From Paenibacillus lignilyticus (GTDB taxonomy: Bacteria > Bacillota > Bacilli > Paenibacillales > Paenibacillaceae): a DNA stretch of 33,423 nucleotides. The position numbers were made by a program, and so were the translations under genes. Shown one piece after another: positions 1 to 6,800 of this stretch. The notes under the pieces were generated by a model. It was not told where the DNA came from. It worked only from the letters and a program-made list of their open reading frames with translations, and did not search any database. Every line of letters starts with the position of its first letter. Position 1 is the first letter of the stretch. The DNA lies in contig NZ_JAGKSP010000036.1 of assembly GCF_017942085.1 (NCBI RefSeq), positions 1 to 33,423 on the forward strand, written 5' to 3'.

Positions 1-530
1 GCGCAGAAAGTGGCTCCGTTTCGTCGCCTACGCATGCTGAGAGTTGGAAAATGCGACTCTCAGCGTTCAAATGGACACAAATTTGCTTCGAGAGTTGAAT
101 AATCCGACTTTCAGCGCAGAAAGTGGCTCCGTTTCGTCGCCTACGCATGCTGAGAGTTGGAAAATGCGACTCTCAGCGTTCAAATGGACACAAATTTGCT
201 TCGAGAGTTGAATAATCCGACTTTCAGCGCAGAAAGTGGCACCGTTTCGCGGCCTATGCAGGCTGAGAGTTGGAAAATGCGACTCTCAGCGTTCAAATGG
301 ACACAAATTTGCTTCGAGAGTTGAGTAATCCCACTTTCAGCGCAGAAAGTGGCTCCGTTTCGCCGCCTACGCAGGCTGAGAGTTCGAAAATGGAACTCTC
401 AGCGTTCAAATGGTCGCAAAATTGCGCCGAGAGATCGAAAATGGAACTCTCAGCACAGAGTGAGCCTCCGTTTCGCGGCCTATGCAGGCTGAGAGTTCGA
501 AAACGGAACTCTCAGCGTTCAAATGGTCGC
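1..530. repeat. 113-bp tandem repeat array, about 4.7 copies, two hairpins per unit
   Basis: Units start at 1, 114, 227, 340 and 453, exactly 113 bp apart; the last is partial and ends near 530. Each full unit holds hairpin A (copy 1: 36-64, 11-bp arms, 7-nt loop) and a related weaker hairpin B (copy 1: 90-112, 8-bp arms, 7-nt loop), plus a short ACTTTC/GAAAGT dyad across the unit junction. Copies 1-3 are nearly identical; copies 4-5 differ, but in hairpin A the changes keep pairing: a G-C pair becomes C-G and a T-G wobble becomes T-A. The array starts at base 1, so the contig probably broke inside a longer array. It lies upstream of the membrane-protein gene at 644. No gene is supported here. 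Confidence 0.93.
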
Positions 531-643
531 TTCTCACCTGCCAACTCAAAAAGTCAGACCCCCGCGCGACGCTTCATGAAGGAATTGGCTCCAATGACAG
601 CTAATTATATCCATGAGCAAGGTGTCATTTTACATGAAAGGGG
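531..643 (+). promoter_or_regulatory. leader region upstream of the 644 gene, weak promoter candidate
   Basis: A possible sigmaA promoter is TTGGCT at 585-590 and TATCCA at 608-613 with a 17-nt spacer; both hexamers are weak matches. The Shine-Dalgarno-like GAAAGGGG at 636-643 abuts the ATG, an unusually short spacing. Nothing else is recognisable. Confidence 0.3.
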
Positions 644-1366
644 ATGGGCGACATCACTTCATTTTTCTCGCGTCATACGACGGAACATTTCATCGCATAC
701 TCCAACTCGCACATAGCGGTGCTCGCTGTAATGATAGTGTTGGCGCTTCTCCTGTTCGGGTATAAGTACAGTATCAGGCTGCAAGCATCTGCCAGAACGA
801 TTATCCGATATGTGATTCTGCTGGGACTGCTTGTCCCTCAGGTTGTCCTCTACTACTGGTATGCGGACCAGGGACTGTGGGATATCCAATATACGCTGCC
901 GCTTGAGCTATGCAGTATATCGCAATTGCTCGCTATGATCATGCTAATCACAAGAAGCCGACTCTTGTATCAAATCGTCTTCTTCGCCGGAATTGGCGGG
1001 GCGCTGCAGGCGATGCTGACACCGGATCTGGATTATCCGTTCCCGCATTTCCGGTTCTTTCACTTCTTCGTTGTTCATATCGCGATTATCCTCGCGCCGC
1101 TGTATATGACCTGGATCGAAGGCTATCGGCCAACCTGGAAGTCGATCGGGATTACGATGATTTTTCTGAATGTGCTCCTCGTCGTTGTGGGAGGGACAGA
1201 TTACTTGTTGGATGCCAACTATATGTTCCTCCGGCACAAGCCGGAAGGGGCGTCTTTGCTCGATTTGCTGGGACCGTATCCATACTATTTGGCCGTGGAA
1301 GAGATCATTGCGCTGCTTATATTCACGCTGATGTATCTGCCGTTTGTACGGTGGAGAAGGAAGTGA
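644..1366 (+). CDS. ywaF: YwaF-type integral membrane protein (TIGR02206 family)
   Basis: This 240-residue, very hydrophobic protein has about six to seven membrane segments. The pattern of an N-terminal FxxxHxxxF-type stretch, a helix with PLELCSIS, and conserved FRFFHFFVVH and GGTDYLLDANYMFLRHKP segments fits the YwaF/TIGR02206 family of Bacilli, whose function is not established. The length is normal for the family. An in-frame TGA at 635 means the start cannot lie upstream of 644, although the spacing to GAAAGGGG is close to zero. It stands alone: a repeat array lies upstream and an inverted-repeat element begins 13 bases after the stop. No separate terminator is visible, so that element may form the 3' end of the transcript. 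Confidence 0.85.
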   Translation: MGDITSFFSRHTTEHFIAYSNSHIAVLAVMIVLALLLFGYKYSIRLQASARTIIRYVILLGLLVPQVVLYYWYADQGLWDIQYTLPLELCSISQLLAMIMLITRSRLLYQIVFFAGIGGALQAMLTPDLDYPFPHFRFFHFFVVHIAIILAPLYMTWIEGYRPTWKSIGITMIFLNVLLVVVGGTDYLLDANYMFLRHKPEGASLLDLLGPYPYYLAVEEIIALLIFTLMYLPFVRWRRK

Positions 1367-1383
1367 TAGTGCCACCGTTCACG

Positions 1384-1568
1384 CTAACGAATCCTACAGG
1401 TCTTATTCGCGTGAAATCAGTCATTTATTTAATCTAACGAATCGTAGGAGCCTTATTGTGGCCCAAAGTAACGAAACAAGGGCTTTTGACCCCGAATAAG
1501 ACCTCTGGGATTCGTTAGAATTTCAAAAGCCGCTATTTTGTTGAAATAAGACCTTTAGGATTCGTTAG
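1384..1568. repeat. 185-bp inverted-repeat element, copy 1 (two arm copies each side)
   Basis: Four related 24-nt arms occur as two direct copies followed by two inverted copies: L1 1384-1407, L2 1434-1457, R1 1495-1518, R2 1545-1568. Left arms begin CTAACGAATC and end CTTATT; right arms are the reverse complement. L1 to L2 and R1 to R2 are both offset by exactly 50 bp. The outer pair extends to 1380-1407 and 1545-1572, with 27 of 28 bases complementary; the inner pair matches at 19 of 24. There is no ORF inside. A second element with the same geometry but different arm sequence lies at 24553-24737. It sits 3' of the 644 gene. Confidence 0.93.
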
Positions 1569-1698
1569 CGTGCGTGAAGCCTGTGAAGTGTGGGGAGAGG
1601 GGGCTCAAATCTAATAATTGGCTTATACAATTCTAATAGTTATCTGAAACTCTACTGCTATGATCAGGTTAGCTAATACATAAGAGGGAGAGGATCAG
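1569..1698 (+). promoter_or_regulatory. upstream region of the 56-aa ORF, possible -10 box
   Basis: A TATGAT box at 1659-1664 is the only promoter-like element; there is no convincing -35 at the right distance. The Shine-Dalgarno sequence GAGGGAGAGG lies just before the ATG at 1699. Confidence 0.3.
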
Positions 1699-1869
1699 AT
1701 GACAACCATCAGTAAGGAAGTCCAGTCACTTGTTAATCAGCTTCATCTGTCGGACAATGAAATCGCGGAGAAATTTCAGTTTACGCAGTTTGGTCAGCAA
1801 TTGACGCTTGAAGAGTCGAAACGGTTTATTGCCTTTCTCAAACAGGAGTTAGTGGTGGCTTCAACCTAA
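1699..1869 (+). CDS. small protein of unknown function, 56 aa
   Basis: This short ORF encodes 56 residues, starting MTTISKEVQSL and ending ELVVAST. It is a soluble, helix-rich, mildly acidic sequence with no signal peptide or cysteine motif. Support for a real gene: a good purine-rich ribosome binding site 6-14 bases before the ATG, a TATGAT box at a plausible distance, and a strong intrinsic terminator 31 bases after the stop, so it forms a self-contained transcription unit. I do not recognise the family. The segment LTLEESKRFIAFLKQE suggests an amphipathic helix. It lies between the 185-bp element and the GntR-type regulator and shows no sign of being part of either neighbour's operon. Confidence 0.7.
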   Translation: MTTISKEVQSLVNQLHLSDNEIAEKFQFTQFGQQLTLEESKRFIAFLKQELVVAST

Positions 1870-1900
1870 TCGGCAGTATACATAGATGACATATAACCGG

Positions 1901-1946
1901 ACTCCCCGCCAAGTAGATCGTTATCTACCGGCGGGGAGTTCTTTTT
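1901..1946 (+). terminator. intrinsic terminator after the 56-aa ORF
   Basis: ACTCCCCGCC at 1901-1910 pairs with GGCGGGGAGT at 1930-1939; an inner GTAGAT/ATCTAC adds to the stem, and the tail TTCTTTTT follows. Confidence 0.93.
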
Positions 1947-1987
1947 GTCCTTGTCCATCTCGGTGAAGTCGATATATCATTCCATCT

Positions 1988-2015
1988 TGGCAAATCGCAT
2001 ATATCATGATATATT
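1988..2015 (+). promoter_or_regulatory. putative promoter with overlapping 16-bp palindrome for the GntR/LacI-type regulator
   Basis: TTGGCA at 1988-1993 and TATATT at 2010-2015 (16-nt spacer) form a plausible promoter. The perfect palindrome ATATATCATGATATAT fills 1999-2014, exactly the spacer and -10. A half-site, ATATATCAT, occurs at 1972-1980. This is a good position for autoregulation, but which protein binds is unknown. Confidence 0.5.
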
Positions 2016-2038
2016 GGTATGAAATAAGCTCGAACCGA

Positions 2039-2059
2039 ACCGCCTTCGGTTAAGGCGGT
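2039..2059 (+). other. hairpin in the 5' leader of the regulator gene
   Basis: ACCGCCTT at 2039-2046 and AAGGCGGT at 2052-2059 form a perfect 8-bp stem with a 5-nt loop. No T-tract follows, so this is not a terminator; it may affect mRNA stability or translation of the gene 31 bases downstream. Confidence 0.5.
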
Positions 2060-2090
2060 GGAGCAATTGTGATTTCATGGAGGTTCAACT

Positions 2091-3263
2091 ATGTCGAACG
2101 AGTCTGCATCCAAACCGATGTATGAGAAGATATTCGAAACACTTCGCGATCAAATTATAGAACGGAAATACGAGGTTGGCGACCGGGTGCCTTCGGAGAA
2201 AGAGCTTGGCGACGAGCATGGTGTCAGCCGCATTACGAGCAAGAAGGCGCTGGAGCTGTTGGCGAGCGAAGGGTATATTATTCGCCAGCCGGGACGCGGC
2301 TCCTTCGTTGCGGACTCCCAGGACAAGGCAGCCGTGAAGCCGGCAAGCGGTGCAGCCCATCTTCAGCAGACGACGCCGCGCAATACAGGCGGCAAGCTGC
2401 TGATCGGGCTTGTCATTACCGATTTTGCTGACAGCTACGGCACGGGGCTCATCTATGGAATGGAAGAAGCATCGCGCGAGAATGACAGTTACTTGGTATT
2501 GCGTCGCTCCTTCGGCATCCCTTCCTATGAGGAAGAAGCCATCCAAGGCTTGCTGGAGCTTGGCGTAGACGGGCTTATTATTTTCCCGGCGCAAGGGGAA
2601 TATTTCAATGCGGAGATATTGAAGCTTGCTATAATGAAGTTTCCGTTCGTACTCATAGACCGCCATCTGAAGGGCATATCTGCCGGTTCGATCAGCACCG
2701 ACAATGTGAAGGCGGCCATCAAAGGCACGAATTACCTCTTCGAGCTCGGCCACAAATCCATTGCTTTCCTAACGCCTCCGCCAAGGGATACAACCGCCAT
2801 CGAGGATCGGATCGAGGGCTTCATTCAGGCGCATGCGGAGAAGGGCATCATGGTTGACCGCGAGCTGTGGATTGATGATATTATGTCGGCGCTGCCGCAA
2901 GGGAATGCGGAAGAGAACCGTATTCGGGATATTGAGAAAATCATTGCGCATTTGCGCCAATACCCGCAAATTACGGCGATCTTCGCAACCGAATATAACA
3001 TCGCGCAGCTTGCGCTTCGCGCTGCAAGCGAGATGGGGCTGTCGGTTCCCGGAGATATCTCCGTCATTTGTTTTGACAGCCCGGAGATAAACGGCGGCTT
3101 CCCGCTGACCCATCTGCAGCAGAATCAGTTCGGCATGGGGAAAACCGCCTATGAGAATGTGCTTAAGCTGCGCGAAGGTTACACGCCTCCTAATCGAACT
3201 TTGCTCGAAGCGACACTGATTCCGGGAGATTCGACAGGTCCGGCAAGAGCAAGAGCGAGATAA
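2091..3263 (+). CDS. GntR/LacI chimeric transcriptional regulator (AraR-like architecture)
   Basis: This 390-aa DNA-binding regulator has a GntR-type winged helix (about residues 8-75, with the typical YEVGDRVPSEKEL and ASEGYIIRQPGRGSFV segments). A flexible linker precedes a LacI/periplasmic-binding-protein-type sensor domain (about 103-380, with VDGLIIFPAQ, FVLIDRHL, DNVKAA, and VPGDISVICFDS). The same layout is known from AraR of Bacillus subtilis, a sugar-responsive repressor. The start has a good GGAGG 7-8 bases upstream. The gene precedes a sugar importer and two GH76 enzymes in the same direction but has its own terminator, so it most likely senses a sugar from that pathway and controls the promoter at 3401. 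The effector is not known; a mannose-containing oligosaccharide is a guess from context. Confidence 0.92.
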   Translation: MSNESASKPMYEKIFETLRDQIIERKYEVGDRVPSEKELGDEHGVSRITSKKALELLASEGYIIRQPGRGSFVADSQDKAAVKPASGAAHLQQTTPRNTGGKLLIGLVITDFADSYGTGLIYGMEEASRENDSYLVLRRSFGIPSYEEEAIQGLLELGVDGLIIFPAQGEYFNAEILKLAIMKFPFVLIDRHLKGISAGSISTDNVKAAIKGTNYLFELGHKSIAFLTPPPRDTTAIEDRIEGFIQAHAEKGIMVDRELWIDDIMSALPQGNAEENRIRDIEKIIAHLRQYPQITAIFATEYNIAQLALRAASEMGLSVPGDISVICFDSPEINGGFPLTHLQQNQFGMGKTAYENVLKLREGYTPPNRTLLEATLIPGDSTGPARARAR

Positions 3264-3298
3264 CCAGCTTCCTCAAGGGCCCCTCTATGAAACATGAT

Positions 3299-3336
3299 AG
3301 CCTATGAATGATATCAACTATCTTCATAGGCTTTTT
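3299..3336 (+). terminator. intrinsic terminator after the regulator gene
   Basis: AGCCTATGAA at 3299-3308 pairs with TTCATAGGCT at 3323-3332, followed by TTTTC. It separates the regulator from the transport operon. Confidence 0.9.
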
Positions 3337-3363
3337 CTATTAATATACCATTTAAATTATATA

Positions 3364-3391
3364 GTATAACAACATTAATTAAATGTTATAC
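3364..3391. promoter_or_regulatory. 28-bp dyad upstream of the transport promoter, candidate operator
   Basis: GTATAACA at 3364-3371 is the exact reverse complement of TGTTATAC at 3384-3391. The arms start with GT and end with AC, as GntR-family operators often do. It ends 9 bases before the -35 box. Binding by the upstream regulator is inferred. Confidence 0.5.
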
Positions 3392-3400
3392 ATATTTATA

Positions 3401-3429
3401 TTGACATACTAGTTACATGCCAATATAAT
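3401..3429 (+). promoter_or_regulatory. consensus sigmaA promoter of the sugar transport/GH76 operon
   Basis: TTGACA at 3401-3406 and TATAAT at 3424-3429 are perfect hexamers with a 17-nt spacer. Such a strong promoter for a sugar uptake operon would need repression; the dyad upstream and the cre-like site at the start point fit that. Confidence 0.93.
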
Positions 3430-3434
3430 GAAAA

Positions 3435-3449
3435 ATGTAAGCGGTTCAT
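3435..3449. promoter_or_regulatory. cre-like site at the transcription start, imperfect
   Basis: TGTAAGCGGTTCA at 3436-3448 resembles the CcpA cre consensus TGWAANCGNTNWCA but is one base short in the right half. It lies at the expected transcription start of the operon, a classical position for catabolite repression. Confidence 0.4.
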
Positions 3450-3528
3450 AAATGGAATATCAACCGCGGTTTCGAGGGCTGCAGCCCTTGGCGGCAATCA
3501 GAAGCACATAAAAAGGGAGGCAGTTATA

Positions 3529-4848
3529 GTGAAAAAGTGGATCTCTTTAACAGCACTTGCAGCGGTAGTTGTCGGTGCGGCATCCGGATGCGGAAGCAAT
3601 AGCAACGACAATACGAATGCCACTAACAGCGCATCGGCAACCAACAGCTCGAATTCAGCTTCATCGGAACCGGTTGAACTTACATTTTGGGGCGATTGGG
3701 GCGGCGAAGGGCAGAAGCAGTTTGAAACCATGGTAGACGCCTTCAACAAAGCGCAAGACAAGATTCGCGTCAAGTATGTCCTGCAGCAAGATATGATTAC
3801 GAAATTTCTAACGGCTGCCACCTCAGGCGGATCCCCGGATATCCTATTCTGGGACAGATGGAGAACCTCCCTATATGCACCGAAGAACGTACTTCACCCG
3901 GTTGATGAGTTTATGGCGAAGGATGGCCTTAGCAAGGATGATTTCTACGGTGAAGCGCTGAAAGAGCTCTCATTCCAAGATAAATTATATGGACTGCCGC
4001 TCACTGTGGATGCACGCGCACTCTTCTATAACAAGAAGCTGCTCGCCGATGCGGGAATCAATCAACCGCCGGCTACATGGGATGAGCTGGAGCAGGCTGC
4101 TATCAAGACAACCAAGTGGAACGGCAATAAGCTGGAAGTAGCGGGCTTCTCGCTTGGCGACAACGGATTGTTCAACATGTACCTGCAGCAAGCAGGCGGT
4201 CAGATGCTGAGCGAAGACGGAACGAAAACCAACTTTAATAACGATCAAGGCAAAGCTGTTCTGCAATACTGGGATCGCCTGCTAAACACCGATAAAGTAT
4301 ATAAAGTCGGCTTCGAGCAAGGGCTTGGCGAAGGAACGGATGCATTCGTAACCGGCAAGCTGGCGATGCAATATACAGGTCCGTGGATGCTGAGCACGTA
4401 TAAGAAATACGGCAAAGACCTCGACTTCGGGATCGCGCCTCCGCCGACAGGTCCTAACGGGGACAAAGGCAGCGTAATGGGCGGCTTCGGTCTTGTCATT
4501 CCGGAGGGTTCGAAGCATCAAGCGGAAGCATGGGAATTCATCAAATGGTGGACGGCAAACAAAGACAATGCACTGCTGTGGGCCAAAACAAGTCTGAACA
4601 TCCCGGGCTACAAGCCGGCGCTCGAAGATCCGTTCTTCAAGGACGATCCGTTCTGGAAGCCGTTCCTGGATACGCTTGAATTCGCGAAGATCCGTCCGAC
4701 GCACGCAGGCTACTCGGTCATGGAAGGCGATGCGCTGACACCGAACCTGCAGTTGTTCCAGCAATCGAAGCAAAGCCTTGAGGATACGCTCAAGAAAGCG
4801 CAGCAGCGCGGCGACCAGCTGCTATCGGATAACGCTGTTGTAAAATAA
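3529..4848 (+). CDS. ABC transporter sugar-binding lipoprotein (CUT1 family)
   Basis: This is a 439-aa extracellular solute-binding protein, anchored by lipid to the outer face of the membrane, delivering a sugar to the two permeases that follow. The signal peptide ends in the lipobox ASGC with the lipidated Cys at residue 21, then a Ser/Asn/Thr-rich linker to about residue 45. The mature part shows family-1 binding-protein features such as VELTFWGDWGGEG, ATSGGSPDILFWDRWR, YGLPLTVDARALFYNKKLL and the MGGFGLVIPEGSKH segment. The start is GTG, preceded by AAAAGGGAGG with 8 bases spacing; no ATG fits as well. The length is normal. The neighbouring GH76 enzymes suggest alpha-mannan oligosaccharides as ligand, an inference only. 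Confidence 0.95.
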   Translation: MKKWISLTALAAVVVGAASGCGSNSNDNTNATNSASATNSSNSASSEPVELTFWGDWGGEGQKQFETMVDAFNKAQDKIRVKYVLQQDMITKFLTAATSGGSPDILFWDRWRTSLYAPKNVLHPVDEFMAKDGLSKDDFYGEALKELSFQDKLYGLPLTVDARALFYNKKLLADAGINQPPATWDELEQAAIKTTKWNGNKLEVAGFSLGDNGLFNMYLQQAGGQMLSEDGTKTNFNNDQGKAVLQYWDRLLNTDKVYKVGFEQGLGEGTDAFVTGKLAMQYTGPWMLSTYKKYGKDLDFGIAPPPTGPNGDKGSVMGGFGLVIPEGSKHQAEAWEFIKWWTANKDNALLWAKTSLNIPGYKPALEDPFFKDDPFWKPFLDTLEFAKIRPTHAGYSVMEGDALTPNLQLFQQSKQSLEDTLKKAQQRGDQLLSDNAVVK

Positions 4849-4871
4849 GCAAGCAAGCTTATAGGTCCTGC

Positions 4872-4900
4872 GAGAAGGGAGGGGAGATACCTCCCTTCTC
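4872..4900 (+). other. stable intercistronic hairpin between binding protein and permease genes
   Basis: GAGAAGGGAGG at 4872-4882 pairs perfectly with CCTCCCTTCTC at 4890-4900, with a 7-nt loop. No T-tract follows, so a 3'-end stabiliser or partial attenuator is likelier than a full terminator. Such hairpins are known to raise binding-protein levels over permease levels. Confidence 0.8.
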
Positions 4901-4952
4901 TGCACCTTAAGCTGTCATTACGCGCTGCAAGCGGAAGGAGGAACCGGCAACC

Positions 4953-5840
4953 ATGGCTTCCATAGGCAAACTGAATCGGCATCAGGCGAGAACGGCGTAC
5001 CTCTTCATTACCCCGACGATGCTGTTGTTTCTGGCATTTACGGTCATTCCGGTCGTAATGGCCCTCTATTTGAGTTTTACCAACTATGATGTCGTCAGCC
5101 GAATGGACTTTGTCGGCGTCGACAATTATAAGCGGCTGGTGGACGATGTGCTGTTCTGGCAAACGTTCAAGAATGTGTGCTATTACGCCGTTATTTTTAT
5201 CCCCTTAAATATTCTGATTTCGCTCTTGCTCGCGCTGCTTCTGAACTTCAAACGGCTTGGCGTGAAGCTGTTCCGCACCATGAACTATTTGCCAACCTTA
5301 ACGTCCGCAGTCGCTGCGGCTACGGTTTGGATTTGGCTGCTCCACCCGGAGTTCGGGCTCATCAACAACATTCTCAGCTACTTCGGCATTCTTGGACCGG
5401 CTTGGCTGGCCCAGACGGAAACGGCGATGTTCTCTATTATAATGGTGACGTTGTGGCAGAGCGTCGGCTCTAACATGGTCATCTATATCGCAGGTCTGCA
5501 AGGCGTACCGGATTACTTGTATGAATCGGCGAAGCTGGACGGGGCAACGGCGTTCGACCGCTTCCGCTTCATCACATGGCCGCAGCTTCGTCCGACCACG
5601 TTCCTCGTCAGCACCATGTCCATCATCGGAGCGCTGCAGCTGTTCGATCAAGCCTTCGTGCTTACGCAAGGCGGTCCCGGCAACGTGACCAAGACACCGG
5701 TCTACTTGATATATCAGCAAGGTTTCAATCAATTGCAGATGGGCTATGCCTCGGCGCAAGCCTTCATTCTGGCTATCGCCATACTTATCTTCTCGTTCAT
5801 CAATATGCGAGTTAACAAATCCGAAGAGTCGATCGTGTAA
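4953..5840 (+). CDS. sugar ABC transporter permease, MalF/UgpA type
   Basis: This 295-aa inner-membrane permease has six predicted membrane helices. The cytoplasmic EAA loop, which docks the ATPase, is clear near residue 190-215 (YESAKLDGATAFDRFRF, followed by ITWPQLRP). The first helix (TAYLFITPTMLLFLAFTVIP) and the LTQGGPGNVT segment before the last helices are typical of CUT1 permeases. An AAGGAGG lies 10 bases before the ATG. It pairs with the next gene, 14 bases downstream, to form the channel. No ATP-binding subunit is encoded in the window, so a shared MsmX-type ATPase elsewhere in the genome is probably used. Confidence 0.95.
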   Translation: MASIGKLNRHQARTAYLFITPTMLLFLAFTVIPVVMALYLSFTNYDVVSRMDFVGVDNYKRLVDDVLFWQTFKNVCYYAVIFIPLNILISLLLALLLNFKRLGVKLFRTMNYLPTLTSAVAAATVWIWLLHPEFGLINNILSYFGILGPAWLAQTETAMFSIIMVTLWQSVGSNMVIYIAGLQGVPDYLYESAKLDGATAFDRFRFITWPQLRPTTFLVSTMSIIGALQLFDQAFVLTQGGPGNVTKTPVYLIYQQGFNQLQMGYASAQAFILAIAILIFSFINMRVNKSEESIV

Positions 5841-5854
5841 GGAGGGGCGCAAGC

Positions 5855-6787
5855 ATGGCGCAGCAGCAAGCAATCAACCGCCTCGCCCCGAATCAAGGGC
5901 CGGGCACAATCAACGCCTATTCCGTTCGCAAAGCGTTAGGTACGGTGTTGTTCTACATCGTGACCATTACGATCTCCGTCATGATGTTTCTGCCTTTCTT
6001 CTGGAGTCTCATCACCTCGTTTAAACCAAGCGACGAGATCTTCTCGATGCCGATCAAGTGGATTCCATCCACGCTTACGCTGGAACATTACAGGAGCGCG
6101 TTTACGACCGTTCCGTTCGGATTGTATTTCTGGAACTCATTCCTTCTGGCTGCTGCCGGGGTGCTGGCGAACTTGTTCTTCGGCTCCATCAGCGGTTACG
6201 CCTTTGCAAAGCTGAATTTCAAATTAAGCAAGCCGCTCTTTCGTGTTTTGCTGGCAGCCATGATGATCCCGGGCATTGTTACGATGATTCCGAGCTTCTA
6301 CGTGCTGAAGCATTTCCCGCTGATTGGCGGCAATGACCTGCTCGGAGGAGGCGGCAACGGGTTTCTGAACTCGTTTTGGGGCATTATTTTGCCGGGCGCT
6401 TCGGGGTCGTTTGCCGTATTCTTCATGCGGCAGTTCTTCCTGACGCTGCCTTCGGACATGATGGAGATGGCGCGGATCGAAGGGTGCAAGGAGTTCCGCA
6501 TCTTCTGGAACATCTACCTGCCGCTGACGAAGCCGGCGCTTGCGACGCTGTCGATCTTCACTTTCCAGGCCGGCTGGAACAGCTTCTTGTGGCCGATGAT
6601 CATTCTGAATGATCCCGAGAAAGCGACGGTGCAGATGGGGCTTCAAGCGTTCTCCTACAACCATCAGACCGACTTCGGCCCGATGATGGCCGGCGCGCTC
6701 ATCGCTGTCCTGCCGATTCTGGTGCTGTTCTTACTGCTGCAGAAATATTTTGTCCAAGGCATTGCCTTTAGCGGCGTTAAAGGTTAG
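5855..6787 (+). CDS. sugar ABC transporter permease, MalG/UgpE type
   Basis: This 310-aa permease is the partner of the preceding gene. It has an N-terminal cytoplasmic tail of about 25 residues and six membrane helices. The EAA loop reads MMEMARIEGCKEFRIFWNIY followed by LPLTKPAL, and the C-terminus ends FVQGIAFSGVKG, the characteristic MalG-type tail. The segment around GGNDLLGGGGNGFLNSF is a glycine-rich loop slightly longer than usual. AAGGAGG precedes the ATG with 8-9 bases spacing. The next gene starts 13 bases after the stop, so the permeases and GH76 enzymes are probably co-transcribed. Confidence 0.95.
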   Translation: MAQQQAINRLAPNQGPGTINAYSVRKALGTVLFYIVTITISVMMFLPFFWSLITSFKPSDEIFSMPIKWIPSTLTLEHYRSAFTTVPFGLYFWNSFLLAAAGVLANLFFGSISGYAFAKLNFKLSKPLFRVLLAAMMIPGIVTMIPSFYVLKHFPLIGGNDLLGGGGNGFLNSFWGIILPGASGSFAVFFMRQFFLTLPSDMMEMARIEGCKEFRIFWNIYLPLTKPALATLSIFTFQAGWNSFLWPMIILNDPEKATVQMGLQAFSYNHQTDFGPMMAGALIAVLPILVLFLLLQKYFVQGIAFSGVKG

Positions 6788-6800
6788 GGGAGTGAATGGA

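Noticed and set aside
1..530. Possible CRISPR array
   Set aside because: The whole 113-bp unit repeats, including the parts between hairpins; there are no unique spacers and no cas genes.
270..716. 148-aa ORF across the repeat array
   Set aside because: Its frame runs through the 113-bp repeats and overlaps the start of the membrane-protein gene; composition follows the repeats and no ribosome binding site is present.
4282..4773. 163-aa ORF opposite the sugar-binding gene
   Set aside because: Antisense shadow of a well-supported lipoprotein gene, with no start signals.
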